Source: Candidatus Dichloromethanomonas elyunquensis
Lineage (GTDB): Bacteria > Bacillota > Desulfitobacteriia > Desulfitobacteriales > Syntrophobotulaceae
Direction: 5' to 3'
Length of the DNA: 64,000 bases
Assembly: GCA_001515265.1 (NCBI GenBank)
Contig: LNDB01000002.1
Coordinates: forward strand, 1-64,000
Of the stretch, positions 8,829-17,100 are shown piece after piece (the first letter of the stretch is position 1; each line of letters starts with the position of its first letter). Under the pieces are notes generated by a model that had not been told where the DNA came from, ran no database searches, and saw only the letters and a list, made by a program, of their open reading frames with translations. A program made the position numbers and the translations under genes.

Positions 8829-8941
8829 GACATCAACTCCGTTTCAAGATCATAGTACGAATCCATTTTAGTAAGCCGGCCACCATTATGTAAGCCGGCT
8901 TTGTGTCAACAGATGCTATGCTGAATAGAAGTTCTGATATA

Positions 8942-8974
8942 AAACAAACTATATAGAGACTATATAGTTTGTTT
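8942..8974 (-). terminator. intrinsic terminator at the end of metF
   Basis: A perfect 15-bp inverted repeat (AAACAAACTATATAG, loop of three, then its complement) covers the metF stop codon and is followed on the minus strand by a T-rich stretch. It is AT-rich but long. It separates metF transcription from the Rnf operon that starts about 110 bp further on. Confidence 0.6.
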
Positions 8975-9850
8975 ATTGATTGAATAGATCAGGGATCCTA
9001 AATTCCGAAGAATATCTTTGGTTATCTGAGGTTTATTCATAGTAAATATATGGACCCCATTGACGTCCTGAGATAACAAATCAATGATTTGTTCCGTTGC
9101 GTAAGCTATCCCGACATCTTTGATAGCCTCTTGATTATGTTCAAACTTATCGAGAATACGGGTGAGTTTTAAAGGCATTTCAGAATTAGTAAGCGATAGC
9201 ATTTTTTCAATAGATTTACGATTGGTAATCGGCATAATTCCTGCTTGAATCGGAACATTAATGTTCTGCTGAGCAGCCTTATTCCTAAACCGGTAAAACT
9301 GATCATTATTGAAAAAGAGCTGCGTAACTAAAAAACTAACCCCTGCATCGACCTTGCGTTTGAGATTTTCTATATCTTTATCGAGACTGGAACATTCAGG
9401 ATGAATTTCAGGATAACAAGCCCCTCCCAAACAAAAGTCGAATTTACTGGCAATATACTGAGCCAGATCGGAGGCCTGCTTAAAATCATTGGGCAGATCG
9501 GCAGGGTTTGCATCCCTGGGAAAATCCCCGCGTAAAACCAAAATATTGGATATGTCATTATCTTTTAATTCGTTGAGAATTTCATCCATCTGGGATTTGG
9601 AGGAACCAATACAAGTCAGGTGAGCCAAAGAGTTCAGTCCATATTTATTTTTGATTTTAGCTGCAATTTCCACAGTCGTTTTTGTTGAGCTTCCTCCTGC
9701 ACCATAAGTAACACTAATATAATCGGGTCTTAATGGGACAAGTCCATCAATCGTTTCAAAAATTACATCAATCGAAGATACTTGTTTCGGCGGAAAAATC
9801 TCGAAAGAGACCACTGCTTGCTTTTGTTTAAATAGTTCGGTTATTTTCAA
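8960..9850 (-). CDS. metF: methylenetetrahydrofolate reductase
   Basis: A 296-residue TIM-barrel flavoprotein of the MetF family. It has the N-terminal block VSFEIFPPK, the SVTYGAGGS segment near residue 48, the LRGDFP motif near 105 and the QLFFNNDQFYRF segment near 185. It reduces methylene-THF to methyl-THF, the methyl donor for AcsE and for methionine synthesis. It lies between the Rnf operon (same strand, after a terminator) and the divergent CODH/ACS operon, so a role in the Wood-Ljungdahl methyl branch is likely. No MetV or electron-bifurcating partner genes are adjacent, so the electron donor is unclear. Confidence 0.95.
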   Translation of the reverse strand: MKITELFKQKQAVVSFEIFPPKQVSSIDVIFETIDGLVPLRPDYISVTYGAGGSSTKTTVEIAAKIKNKYGLNSLAHLTCIGSSKSQMDEILNELKDNDISNILVLRGDFPRDANPADLPNDFKQASDLAQYIASKFDFCLGGACYPEIHPECSSLDKDIENLKRKVDAGVSFLVTQLFFNNDQFYRFRNKAAQQNINVPIQAGIMPITNRKSIEKMLSLTNSEMPLKLTRILDKFEHNQEAIKDVGIAYATEQIIDLLSQDVNGVHIFTMNKPQITKDILRNLGSLIYSINKQTI

Positions 9851-10249
9851 CTTCTTTGCCTTCTTTCTTATTAAATATAATTATTAACTCAACTTTCCCA
9901 TTTCTTTTTGAGGGAATAAACTAGAAGCCAGGAGGCGGCTAATTTACAGTATAGAAAAAAAATACTATTAAAAATACGATTTTACTGCAAAAGGTCTAAA
10001 ATTGCTTGTCAGTGGCAATACATCGCAGGAGAACGAATGTATTCCCCAAAAAAACGCCGTTTTGTTTTTGCTGAGTATGCGGCTCTTCAATGGTAAAAAC
10101 GTGGATTCTAGGCCAAAAAACTGGTTACCAGGATTAATTGGCCGCTGACAAGCGAATAAAGGCTTTTGGAAGGAAAAGTATTTTAAAAATTTTGATTTTT
10201 GAGATAGAATAAGTAGCGAAGATTATTATTTCAATAGGAGTGGGATCAA
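9851..10249. other. 399-bp divergent intergenic region between metF and cooS
   Basis: No convincing gene is present. The region holds an inverted repeat AATACAT-N13-ATGTATT at 10017-10043, a short near-palindrome AAAACGCCGTTTT at 10051-10063, and long A/T tracts. These are candidate regulatory sites for the cooS operon. An AGGAGTGG ribosome site precedes the cooS ATG. I looked for a SAM or other known riboswitch upstream of metF and did not recognise one. Confidence 0.4.
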
Positions 10250-12208
10250 ATGGCTCACAATGTATTATTCGGGAATATAGCACAAGATTTGGCAACAGAA
10301 GAACTTTATAAGAAAGCACAGACAGAAAACATCGAAACGCTTTGGGACAGGAAAGCTGCTCTTAAAAGTCAATGCGGTTTTGGAGAGCAGGGAGTTTGCT
10401 GCCGGATTTGTACCATGGGGCCGTGCAGGGTAAGTCCGATCCCAGGAAAAGGTGTACAAAGAGGTATTTGCGGGGCTACGGCCGATGTAATTGCTTCCAG
10501 GCATTATGCCAGGATGGTGGCAGGTGGAGTGGCTGCCCACAGTGATCACGGCAGAAACATCGCACATACCTTGCACATGGTAAGCAGCAACGGAAGGTAT
10601 CAAGTGCGTGATGACAAAAAGTTGTTGGAGGTCGCAGCCAGATGGGGAGTTTCTGTAGAAGGAAAAGACATTAATGCAATAGCTCAGCAAGTTGCAGAAA
10701 TGGCTTTAAATGATTTTGGCAAACCTTTTGGCAATTTGACGCTGCCGGGCAGTGTGCCGGATCAAAGAAAAAAAGTCTGGGAAGAAAATAAAATTCTTCC
10801 GAGAGCGATTGACAGGGAAGTTGTAACAATTATGCACGCCACTCATATGGGTTGTACGGCAGATGCTGAAAGCATGGTTAATTTGGCAATGCGGACATCC
10901 TTGACGGATGGTTGGGGAGGATCCTTTATCGGCACAGAATTTAGTGATATTTTATTCGGAACTCCGGTACCCCGCGAAATTGAAGCCAATCTAGGAGTAA
11001 TCCAAACGAATATGGTTAATATCGTTTTACATGGACATGAACCGGTTCTGTCAGAAATGATTGTTCTCGCTTCGGAAGAACCGGAAATGAAAGCTTTGGC
11101 TGTCAAAGCCGGAGCAGATGGGATTAACCTGGTTGGTATGTGCTGTACTGGGAATGAAGTTACGATGCGGCACGGAGTAAAGATAGCCGGAAATTTCCAC
11201 CAACAGGAATTTGCCGTTTTAACGGGAGCCGTAGAAGCTGTAATTGTGGATGTTCAGTGTATTTTCCCGGCATTGGCCACGCTTACCCAATGTTATCATA
11301 CGAAGTTTATCACAACTTCTCCTTTGGCCAAGATTACCGGGGCAATCCATGTTGAATTTAATGAGAAAGATGCGTTTGAAAGTGCCAAAAGAATTATCCG
11401 GGAAGCAGTTGAGAATTTTCACAACAGAAAACCGGAAAAAATACTAATTCCTCAAATCAAATCTCAGGGCATGGTTGGTTACAGTAATAGGGCAATTATC
11501 GGACAATTAGACAGGGTAGTCAATTCTTATACCCATAAATCTGGGAGTTTCGAGCCGCTGGCACAATGTCTGGTGTCCGGAGTCTTAAGGGGAGCGGTAG
11601 GAGTTGTTGGCTGCAATAACCCCAAAGTCAAGAGCGACTATGGGCACATAGAAATTATTAAGAAAATGATTGCCAATGATGTAATAGTGGCAGTCACCGG
11701 GTGCGCTGCGCAAGCTGCAGCAAAAGCCGGTCTCTTGAGTAAAGAAGCTGTTCAGTATTGCGGCGAAGGACTGAGGAAAGTTTGTGAACTGGCAGATATT
11801 CCCCCAGTTCTGCATATGGGTTCCTGTGTCGATATTAGCCGGATTTTGGAACTCGTCGGTGAAGTTGCCAAAATCCTGAATCTGGATATGAGTGAACTGC
11901 CTGTGGTCGCTTCGGCACCGGAGTGGATGTCGGAAAAGGCGGTAGCTATAGGTACGTATGCAGTCAGCTCCGGCTTGGATACTTTCCTGGGAGTAACGCC
12001 GCCGGTTACAGGTAGTCCGGAAGTAACAGATATTTTAACAAACAGAATGGAAAATTGGGTGGGCGGCAAGTTTTACTTTGAAACCGATCCTCTTCAGGCA
12101 GCGGAGAAAATGCTGGCCAGAATCGAAGAAAAGCGGGCTAATGTCGAAAAACTTAATATCCAAAGAATGTGTGTTACAGGATACGATGAATTAAGTCCCG
12201 GATTTTAG
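10250..12208 (+). CDS. cooS: anaerobic Ni-Fe-S carbon monoxide dehydrogenase catalytic subunit
   Basis: CooS/AcsA interconverts CO2 and CO at the C-cluster and hands CO to acetyl-CoA synthase. The 652-residue protein has the N-terminal B/D-cluster cysteines (CGFGEQGVCCRICTMGPC from residue 42), the HATHMGCTADAESM helix near 200, HGHEP near 265, and C-cluster regions VGCNNPK, VTGCAAQAAAK and HMGSCVDISR. Length is normal for the family. It begins the acs operon with a good ribosome site, and two nickel-maturation ATPase genes follow directly. Confidence 0.97.
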   Translation: MAHNVLFGNIAQDLATEELYKKAQTENIETLWDRKAALKSQCGFGEQGVCCRICTMGPCRVSPIPGKGVQRGICGATADVIASRHYARMVAGGVAAHSDHGRNIAHTLHMVSSNGRYQVRDDKKLLEVAARWGVSVEGKDINAIAQQVAEMALNDFGKPFGNLTLPGSVPDQRKKVWEENKILPRAIDREVVTIMHATHMGCTADAESMVNLAMRTSLTDGWGGSFIGTEFSDILFGTPVPREIEANLGVIQTNMVNIVLHGHEPVLSEMIVLASEEPEMKALAVKAGADGINLVGMCCTGNEVTMRHGVKIAGNFHQQEFAVLTGAVEAVIVDVQCIFPALATLTQCYHTKFITTSPLAKITGAIHVEFNEKDAFESAKRIIREAVENFHNRKPEKILIPQIKSQGMVGYSNRAIIGQLDRVVNSYTHKSGSFEPLAQCLVSGVLRGAVGVVGCNNPKVKSDYGHIEIIKKMIANDVIVAVTGCAAQAAAKAGLLSKEAVQYCGEGLRKVCELADIPPVLHMGSCVDISRILELVGEVAKILNLDMSELPVVASAPEWMSEKAVAIGTYAVSSGLDTFLGVTPPVTGSPEVTDILTNRMENWVGGKFYFETDPLQAAEKMLARIEEKRANVEKLNIQRMCVTGYDELSPGF

Positions 12209-12248
12209 GTTTGTTCCAAAGGTAGTGAATATGGAGAGGGGTGATAGG

Positions 12249-13025
12249 GTGAAAATAGCAATTACAGGAAAAGGCGGTGTCGGTAAAACAACGTTTGCAG
12301 CAATTATCAGCAGGTTATACGCAGCAGAAGGTTACCGGGTATTAGCGGTAGATGCCGATCCGGATGCCAATCTTGCTTTGGCTTTAGGATTTCCTGAGGA
12401 AGTAATTTCTAAAATCGTTCCGATTGCCGAAATGAAAGAGTTAATTGCTGAAAGAACCAATACTCCCTCCGATTCGTTCAGTAAAATGTTTAAACTCAAT
12501 CCAAAAGTTGATGATATCCCGGAAAAATACTGCGTCCGCTATAACGATGTAAATTTACTGACCATGGGTACGGTGGAAAGCGGCGGCAGCGGCTGTGTTT
12601 GTCCCGAACATGTTATCTTAAAAAGGTTAACATCCCATTTAGTACTGCAAAATAAAGACGTTGTTGTTATGGACATGGAAGCAGGCATTGAGCATCTTGG
12701 CAGGGGAACCGCCCAGGGAGTTAATGCTTTTATCGTTGTTGTAGAACCTGGAGCCCGAAGCCTGCAAACATATCACAAAATCAAACAGCTGGCTGCCGAT
12801 ATTGGTGTTTCAAAAACTTATGTTGTTAGCAATAAGATAAGAAATCAGGCCGATAAAGATTATATTTTAAAAAATATTAATGAAGAAAACGCCTTTCTTG
12901 GTTTTGTCTCCTACAGTGAAAATGTTGTCAATTCGGACCGAGCAGAGCATTCACCATATTCCGACAGTCAGATCGTGGAAGAAGTTCAAGCGATCAAAAG
13001 CAAGCTGGATAATTTGCTTGGATAG
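12249..13025 (+). CDS. cooC: CooC-type nickel-insertion ATPase for CO dehydrogenase
   Basis: A MinD/CooC-like ATPase with a deviant P-loop GKGGVGKTT near the N-terminus, the VDADPDANLALALG block, and a CVCPEH motif matching the CxC metal-binding site of CooC dimers. It is known in this family to deliver Ni to the CODH C-cluster. The ORF track starts at 12225. I prefer the in-frame GTG at 12249 because GGAGAGGGGTGAT sits just before it and the protein then begins MKIAITGKGG, as homologues do. It follows cooS by 40 bp. Confidence 0.9.
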   Translation: MKIAITGKGGVGKTTFAAIISRLYAAEGYRVLAVDADPDANLALALGFPEEVISKIVPIAEMKELIAERTNTPSDSFSKMFKLNPKVDDIPEKYCVRYNDVNLLTMGTVESGGSGCVCPEHVILKRLTSHLVLQNKDVVVMDMEAGIEHLGRGTAQGVNAFIVVVEPGARSLQTYHKIKQLAADIGVSKTYVVSNKIRNQADKDYILKNINEENAFLGFVSYSENVVNSDRAEHSPYSDSQIVEEVQAIKSKLDNLLG

Positions 13026-13058
13026 AAGAGACACTTTTTGAAAAGAGGTATTCTACTC

Positions 13059-13826
13059 ATGGGAAAAATAATTGCGGTTGCAGGAAAAGGCGGAACAGGA
13101 AAAACGACATTAACCGGTCTCTTGATTGATTACCTGACCAAGTCGGGAAAAACTCCAGTTCTTGCCGTTGATGCCGACGCTAACTCTAATCTTAATGAAG
13201 TTCTGGGCGTGAAAGTTGAATCTACAATTGGTGAGATCAGGGAAGAAGTGAACCAGCGGGAAATGGTGCCGGACGGTTTCCCCGGAGGGATGACCAAAGC
13301 ACAGTACCTTCAGTACAGACTGAACACCGGAATCTTAGAAGGCGATGGTTATGATCTTTTTGTGATGGGAAGATCGGAAGGCAAGGGCTGTTATTGTTTT
13401 GTCAACGGAATTTTGCGGGAACAGCTTGACAAAATATCCGATAAATATCACTACGTTGTCATAGACAATGAAGCAGGTATGGAGCATTTAAGCCGCGGTA
13501 CAACCCGTAATATCGATGTTTTGATCTTAATAAGCGACTGTTCGCGCCGGGGAATCCAGGCGGTAGGCCGTATTCATAAGCTTGTAGCCGAACTGGGCCT
13601 GAAAGTGAACGAGCAGCACTTGATTATTAATAGAGCACCTGAAGGAGATTTAAGTGAGGGAATTTCCGAAGAAATTTCCTTGCAGGGATTAGAGCTTCTC
13701 GGTATTATTCCATTGGACCCGCTTATCTACGAATATGATTCTCAAGGAAAAGCTTTGGTTAATTTGCCCGACAATAGTATTTCTAAGCGGACATTTAAAG
13801 ATATTTGCCAACAAATTTGTCTATAA
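13059..13826 (+). CDS. acsF: second CooC-like ATPase, AcsF-type ACS maturation factor
   Basis: A paralogue of the preceding ATPase with GKGGTGKTT, VDADANSNLNEVLG and the CYCFVNG segment in place of CVCPEH, which keeps a CxC pair. In Moorella, AcsF is linked to nickel activation of acetyl-CoA synthase; the position just upstream of the acs genes supports that here. The upstream TTG at 13038 is in frame, but AGAGGT spaced about ten bases before ATG 13059 favours the shorter form starting MGKIIAVAGKGG. CooC and AcsF are hard to tell apart by sequence alone. Confidence 0.8.
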   Translation: MGKIIAVAGKGGTGKTTLTGLLIDYLTKSGKTPVLAVDADANSNLNEVLGVKVESTIGEIREEVNQREMVPDGFPGGMTKAQYLQYRLNTGILEGDGYDLFVMGRSEGKGCYCFVNGILREQLDKISDKYHYVVIDNEAGMEHLSRGTTRNIDVLILISDCSRRGIQAVGRIHKLVAELGLKVNEQHLIINRAPEGDLSEGISEEISLQGLELLGIIPLDPLIYEYDSQGKALVNLPDNSISKRTFKDICQQICL

Positions 13827-13842
13827 GAAGGAGGAGTTTTTA

Positions 13843-14787
13843 GTGGCTTTTAAAACCTCAGTCCAAAAGTATAGCGGAAACGTCTGCAATTTGGAATTAG
13901 GAACAGGGGAAAAAAAGATATCGCTCGGGGGTCAAAACGTGATTCCTTTTTACAGCTTTGACGGTGACACTGGCAGCGGAGCGAAAATTGGTTTGGAAAT
14001 TCTCGATATTTACCCGGATAATTGGGTAGATGAGCTGAAAAATCTTTATGGTTCTGCCGCAAACAATGCTGCTGAATGGGCTAGGCTCGTTGAAGAGAAA
14101 TACTCTCCCGATTTCATCTGCTTGAGGTTGGTTGGGGCAGACCCCAATGGACTGAACAAATCTGTGGAAGAATGTGCCGCCTTAGCCATAGAAGTTGCCA
14201 AGGCAGTTAAACTTCCGCTAGTTATCGCTGGGACTCAAAACCATGAGAAAGACCTGAAATTATTTGAAAAAGTTGCAGAAGTTTTGGAAGGATATAATGT
14301 ACTTCTGTTAGCTGCCGTTGAAGAAAACTATAAAACAATTGCCGCCGCCGGAGTTACAGCTTACAAACATAAAGTTGCAGCTGAATCTTCTGTTGATATC
14401 AACCTCGCAAAGCAATTAAACATCTTAATCAATCAGTTGGAAGTTAAAAGTGAAAATATTGTAATGCACGTCGGTTCTGCCGCCGTAGGTTATGGATTCG
14501 AATACGTTGCTTCTACCATTGACAGAATTCGTTTAGCGGCTCTGGGCCAAAACGACAAAACCTTGCAGATGCCGATCATTACACCGGTTTCCTTTGATAC
14601 TTGGAATGTAAAAGAGGGGGCTTCGACAATAGAGGATACTCCTGAATGGGGGGACCAGACAGAACGCGGAATTGCCATGGAAATATCCACTGCCGTGGGT
14701 GTTATTGCCGCCGGTTCCGATGCAGTTATTCTGCGTCACCCGCGTTCAGCTCAAACGATCCGTGCTTTTCTCGGTAAACTGATATAA
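13843..14787 (+). CDS. acsD: corrinoid iron-sulfur protein small subunit (CODH/ACS delta)
   Basis: The small TIM-barrel subunit of the corrinoid Fe-S protein, which with AcsC carries the methyl group from AcsE to acetyl-CoA synthase. The 314-residue protein begins at GTG 13843 with AAGGAGGAG just upstream; the ORF-track N-terminus (from 13735) is a read-through of the acsF 3' end. The blocks LRLVGADPNGLNKS and TPVSFDTWNVKEGAS are typical. It lies 16 bp after acsF and 43 bp before acsC. Confidence 0.93.
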   Translation: MAFKTSVQKYSGNVCNLELGTGEKKISLGGQNVIPFYSFDGDTGSGAKIGLEILDIYPDNWVDELKNLYGSAANNAAEWARLVEEKYSPDFICLRLVGADPNGLNKSVEECAALAIEVAKAVKLPLVIAGTQNHEKDLKLFEKVAEVLEGYNVLLLAAVEENYKTIAAAGVTAYKHKVAAESSVDINLAKQLNILINQLEVKSENIVMHVGSAAVGYGFEYVASTIDRIRLAALGQNDKTLQMPIITPVSFDTWNVKEGASTIEDTPEWGDQTERGIAMEISTAVGVIAAGSDAVILRHPRSAQTIRAFLGKLI

Positions 14788-14830
14788 TTCATTAATGATT
14801 TGATTTAGATTCAAGGAGGAGATTAATTTA

Positions 14831-16186
14831 ATGGCAATGACCGGATTAGATATCTATAAGCTGACTCCCAAAACAAACTGTAAAGAGTGTGGCTTCCCAA
14901 CGTGTATGGCTTTTTCAATGAAAGTTGCTGCCGGCGGGGTGGAAATCAGCAAATGTCCACACATGAGCGAAGAAGCGATGGCTAAGCTTTCGGAATCTAC
15001 AACTCCCTTAATGAAGGCCGTATCGTTTGGCCAAGGGGAAACAGAATACAAACTTGGCGGTGAAACCGTACTTTTCCGTCATGAGAAAACGTTTGTCAAC
15101 AGAAACAGATATGCGGTTTTGTTTTCTGATGAAATGCCCCAGGAACAAATTGATGCCAAACTCGCCAATATGAAAAATGTTCATTATGTCCGAATCGGCG
15201 AAGAGATGAAAGTTGAAATTGCTGCGTTGCAATACACCGGCAATAAAGCTTCGTATCTTGCGCTGATTAACAAAGTGAAAGCTTCAGGTTTGAAAGTTGC
15301 TTATATGCTGGTTTGTGAAGACCTTTCCGTTTTAAAGGAAGCTTTGTCACTTGTCGGAGACGAAAAACCGATTGTCTTCGGTGCTACCAAGGATAACTAT
15401 CAGGAAATGGTGGGTCTGGCCAAAGACAGTAAGCTGCTTCTCGGAGTTAAGGCAGCGGGCCTGGAAGAACTATATGAATTAGTAGAGAACATCCAAAAAC
15501 TTGACTACAAAGAATTATTACTGGATACCGGAATTGCTTCAGTCCGCGATGCATTCACTAACGCCGTCCAAATCCGCAGAACTGCTTTAAAAGAACAAGA
15601 CAGAACATTTGGCTATCCTTCCGTTGTCTTTATTAACGAACTGGCCAAAGGCGATAAATTTATGGAAATTGCCCTGGCATCCTTGTTCACGATGAAATAT
15701 GGTTCCATTCTTGTCCTTGAGGATATGGATTATGCCCGTGCTCTGCCGCTTTATGGCTTAAGACAAAATATTTTTACCGATCCTCAAAAACCGATGCGGG
15801 TTGAGCCTAAATTCTATCCGATTAATAATCCTGGCGATAATTCGCCCGTTCTCATTACCGTTGATTTTGCGCTGACCTACTTTATCGTCTCGGGTGAAGT
15901 TGAACGGTCGAAAGTACCGACTTGGTTAGGAAATCCGGATGCAGGCGGTTATTCGGTACTGACAGCCTGGGCGGCAGGAAAATTGAGCGGCTCTGTGATT
16001 GCTAAATTCATCAAAGAATCCGATATTGAAAGCAAAACCAAATGCCGTAAACTCATTATTCCCGGTAGAGTTGCCGTACTCAAAGCCGATATTGAAGACG
16101 GCCTGCCCGGCTGGGAAGTCATCATCGGACCTGATGAAGCCATGCATCTTCCGAAGTTCCTGAGAACTATGGAAGGAATCAACTAA
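14831..16186 (+). CDS. acsC: corrinoid iron-sulfur protein large subunit (CODH/ACS gamma)
   Basis: A 451-residue protein with an N-terminal 4Fe-4S domain (CKECGFPTCMAFSMKVA, with a fourth Cys in KCPHMS), a central TIM barrel and a C-terminal corrinoid-binding domain (YFIVSGEVERS, then a Gly-rich SVLTAWAAGKLSG region). It holds the cobamide that accepts the methyl group from methyl-THF. AAGGAGGAG precedes the ATG at a suitable distance. Length agrees with Moorella AcsC. Confidence 0.96.
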   Translation: MAMTGLDIYKLTPKTNCKECGFPTCMAFSMKVAAGGVEISKCPHMSEEAMAKLSESTTPLMKAVSFGQGETEYKLGGETVLFRHEKTFVNRNRYAVLFSDEMPQEQIDAKLANMKNVHYVRIGEEMKVEIAALQYTGNKASYLALINKVKASGLKVAYMLVCEDLSVLKEALSLVGDEKPIVFGATKDNYQEMVGLAKDSKLLLGVKAAGLEELYELVENIQKLDYKELLLDTGIASVRDAFTNAVQIRRTALKEQDRTFGYPSVVFINELAKGDKFMEIALASLFTMKYGSILVLEDMDYARALPLYGLRQNIFTDPQKPMRVEPKFYPINNPGDNSPVLITVDFALTYFIVSGEVERSKVPTWLGNPDAGGYSVLTAWAAGKLSGSVIAKFIKESDIESKTKCRKLIIPGRVAVLKADIEDGLPGWEVIIGPDEAMHLPKFLRTMEGIN

Positions 16187-16258
16187 GCAAATCGCAATCA
16201 TTTTAAGACTTGAATTCTTAATTCTGTCCCTCAAAGAAAGTAATGGAGGTATTTCCAA

Positions 16259-17044
16259 ATGGAAAGATTTTTAGTAATTGGTGAAAGAATTCACTGCATT
16301 TCTCCTGTCATTCGTCAAGCAATTGCTGACCGCAATTCCGCTCCGATTCTCCAGAGAGCAAAAGAACAGCTGGATGCAGGTGCTGTCTATCTCGATCTGA
16401 ATATCGGGCCTGCCGAAAGAGACGGTGAAGAAGTTATGGCATGGGCGGTTCGACTTTTACAGGAAAATTTCGACAATGTCCCGCTTTGCTTGGATACTGC
16501 TAATAAAAAAGCAATTGAAAGCGGTATCAAAGTATACAACCGTTCTAAAGGCAAACCAATTATCAATTCGGCCGATGCCGGTCCGAGATTGGGTCTGCTC
16601 GAAGTTGCAGCGGCTAATGATGCCATGGCGATTGCGCTGTGTGCCAAGGAAGGGATTCCTACCGGCGTAGAAGAACGCATCATGTACTGTACCGAAATGC
16701 TTGAAAAAGCCATGACGCTAGGTATCGACCCCATGGACTTGCTATTTGACCCCTTGTTCCTGGTTATTAAAGGCATGCAGGATAAAGCGCAAGAAGTTTT
16801 GGAAACCATTCGCCAGATTACTGAAATGGGCCTTAGGAGCAATGCCGGCTTGAGTAACGTCTCCAACGGAGCTCCAAAACACGTCCGTCCGATTATCGAT
16901 GCCACTTATTGCGCGATGGCTATGCAGTGCGGTTTGACAGCTGCAATTGTAAACCCTTGCGACCCAAGATTAATGGAAACTATTAAAACCTGCGACATGA
17001 TTAAAGGCAATATGTTATATGCCGATTCCTATCTTGAGCTTTAA
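16259..17044 (+). CDS. acsE: 5-methyltetrahydrofolate:corrinoid/iron-sulfur protein methyltransferase
   Basis: A 261-residue TIM-barrel methyltransferase of the pterin-binding family. It starts VIGERIHCISPVIRQAI and carries the conserved LDLNIGP, LDTANKKAIESGI, INSADAGP and GLSNVSNGAPKH blocks. It transfers the methyl group of methyl-THF to the Co(I) centre of AcsCD. TGGAGGTATTTCCAA precedes the ATG. Its position between acsC and acsB keeps all methyl- and carbonyl-transfer genes in one transcript. Confidence 0.96.
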   Translation: MERFLVIGERIHCISPVIRQAIADRNSAPILQRAKEQLDAGAVYLDLNIGPAERDGEEVMAWAVRLLQENFDNVPLCLDTANKKAIESGIKVYNRSKGKPIINSADAGPRLGLLEVAAANDAMAIALCAKEGIPTGVEERIMYCTEMLEKAMTLGIDPMDLLFDPLFLVIKGMQDKAQEVLETIRQITEMGLRSNAGLSNVSNGAPKHVRPIIDATYCAMAMQCGLTAAIVNPCDPRLMETIKTCDMIKGNMLYADSYLEL

Positions 17045-17100
17045 GATAGTCCCGTATTGCACAGCCGTTAAGGGATTCTTCAGAAAGGGGAACTTTACAC

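Noticed and set aside
9851-10249. Possible SAM or other riboswitch upstream of metF or cooS
   Set aside because: I found inverted repeats but no recognised riboswitch core on either strand.
13735-13842. N-terminal extension of acsD in the ORF track
   Set aside because: The first 36 codons lie inside acsF; a strong AAGGAGGAG site and GTG at 13843 define the real start.
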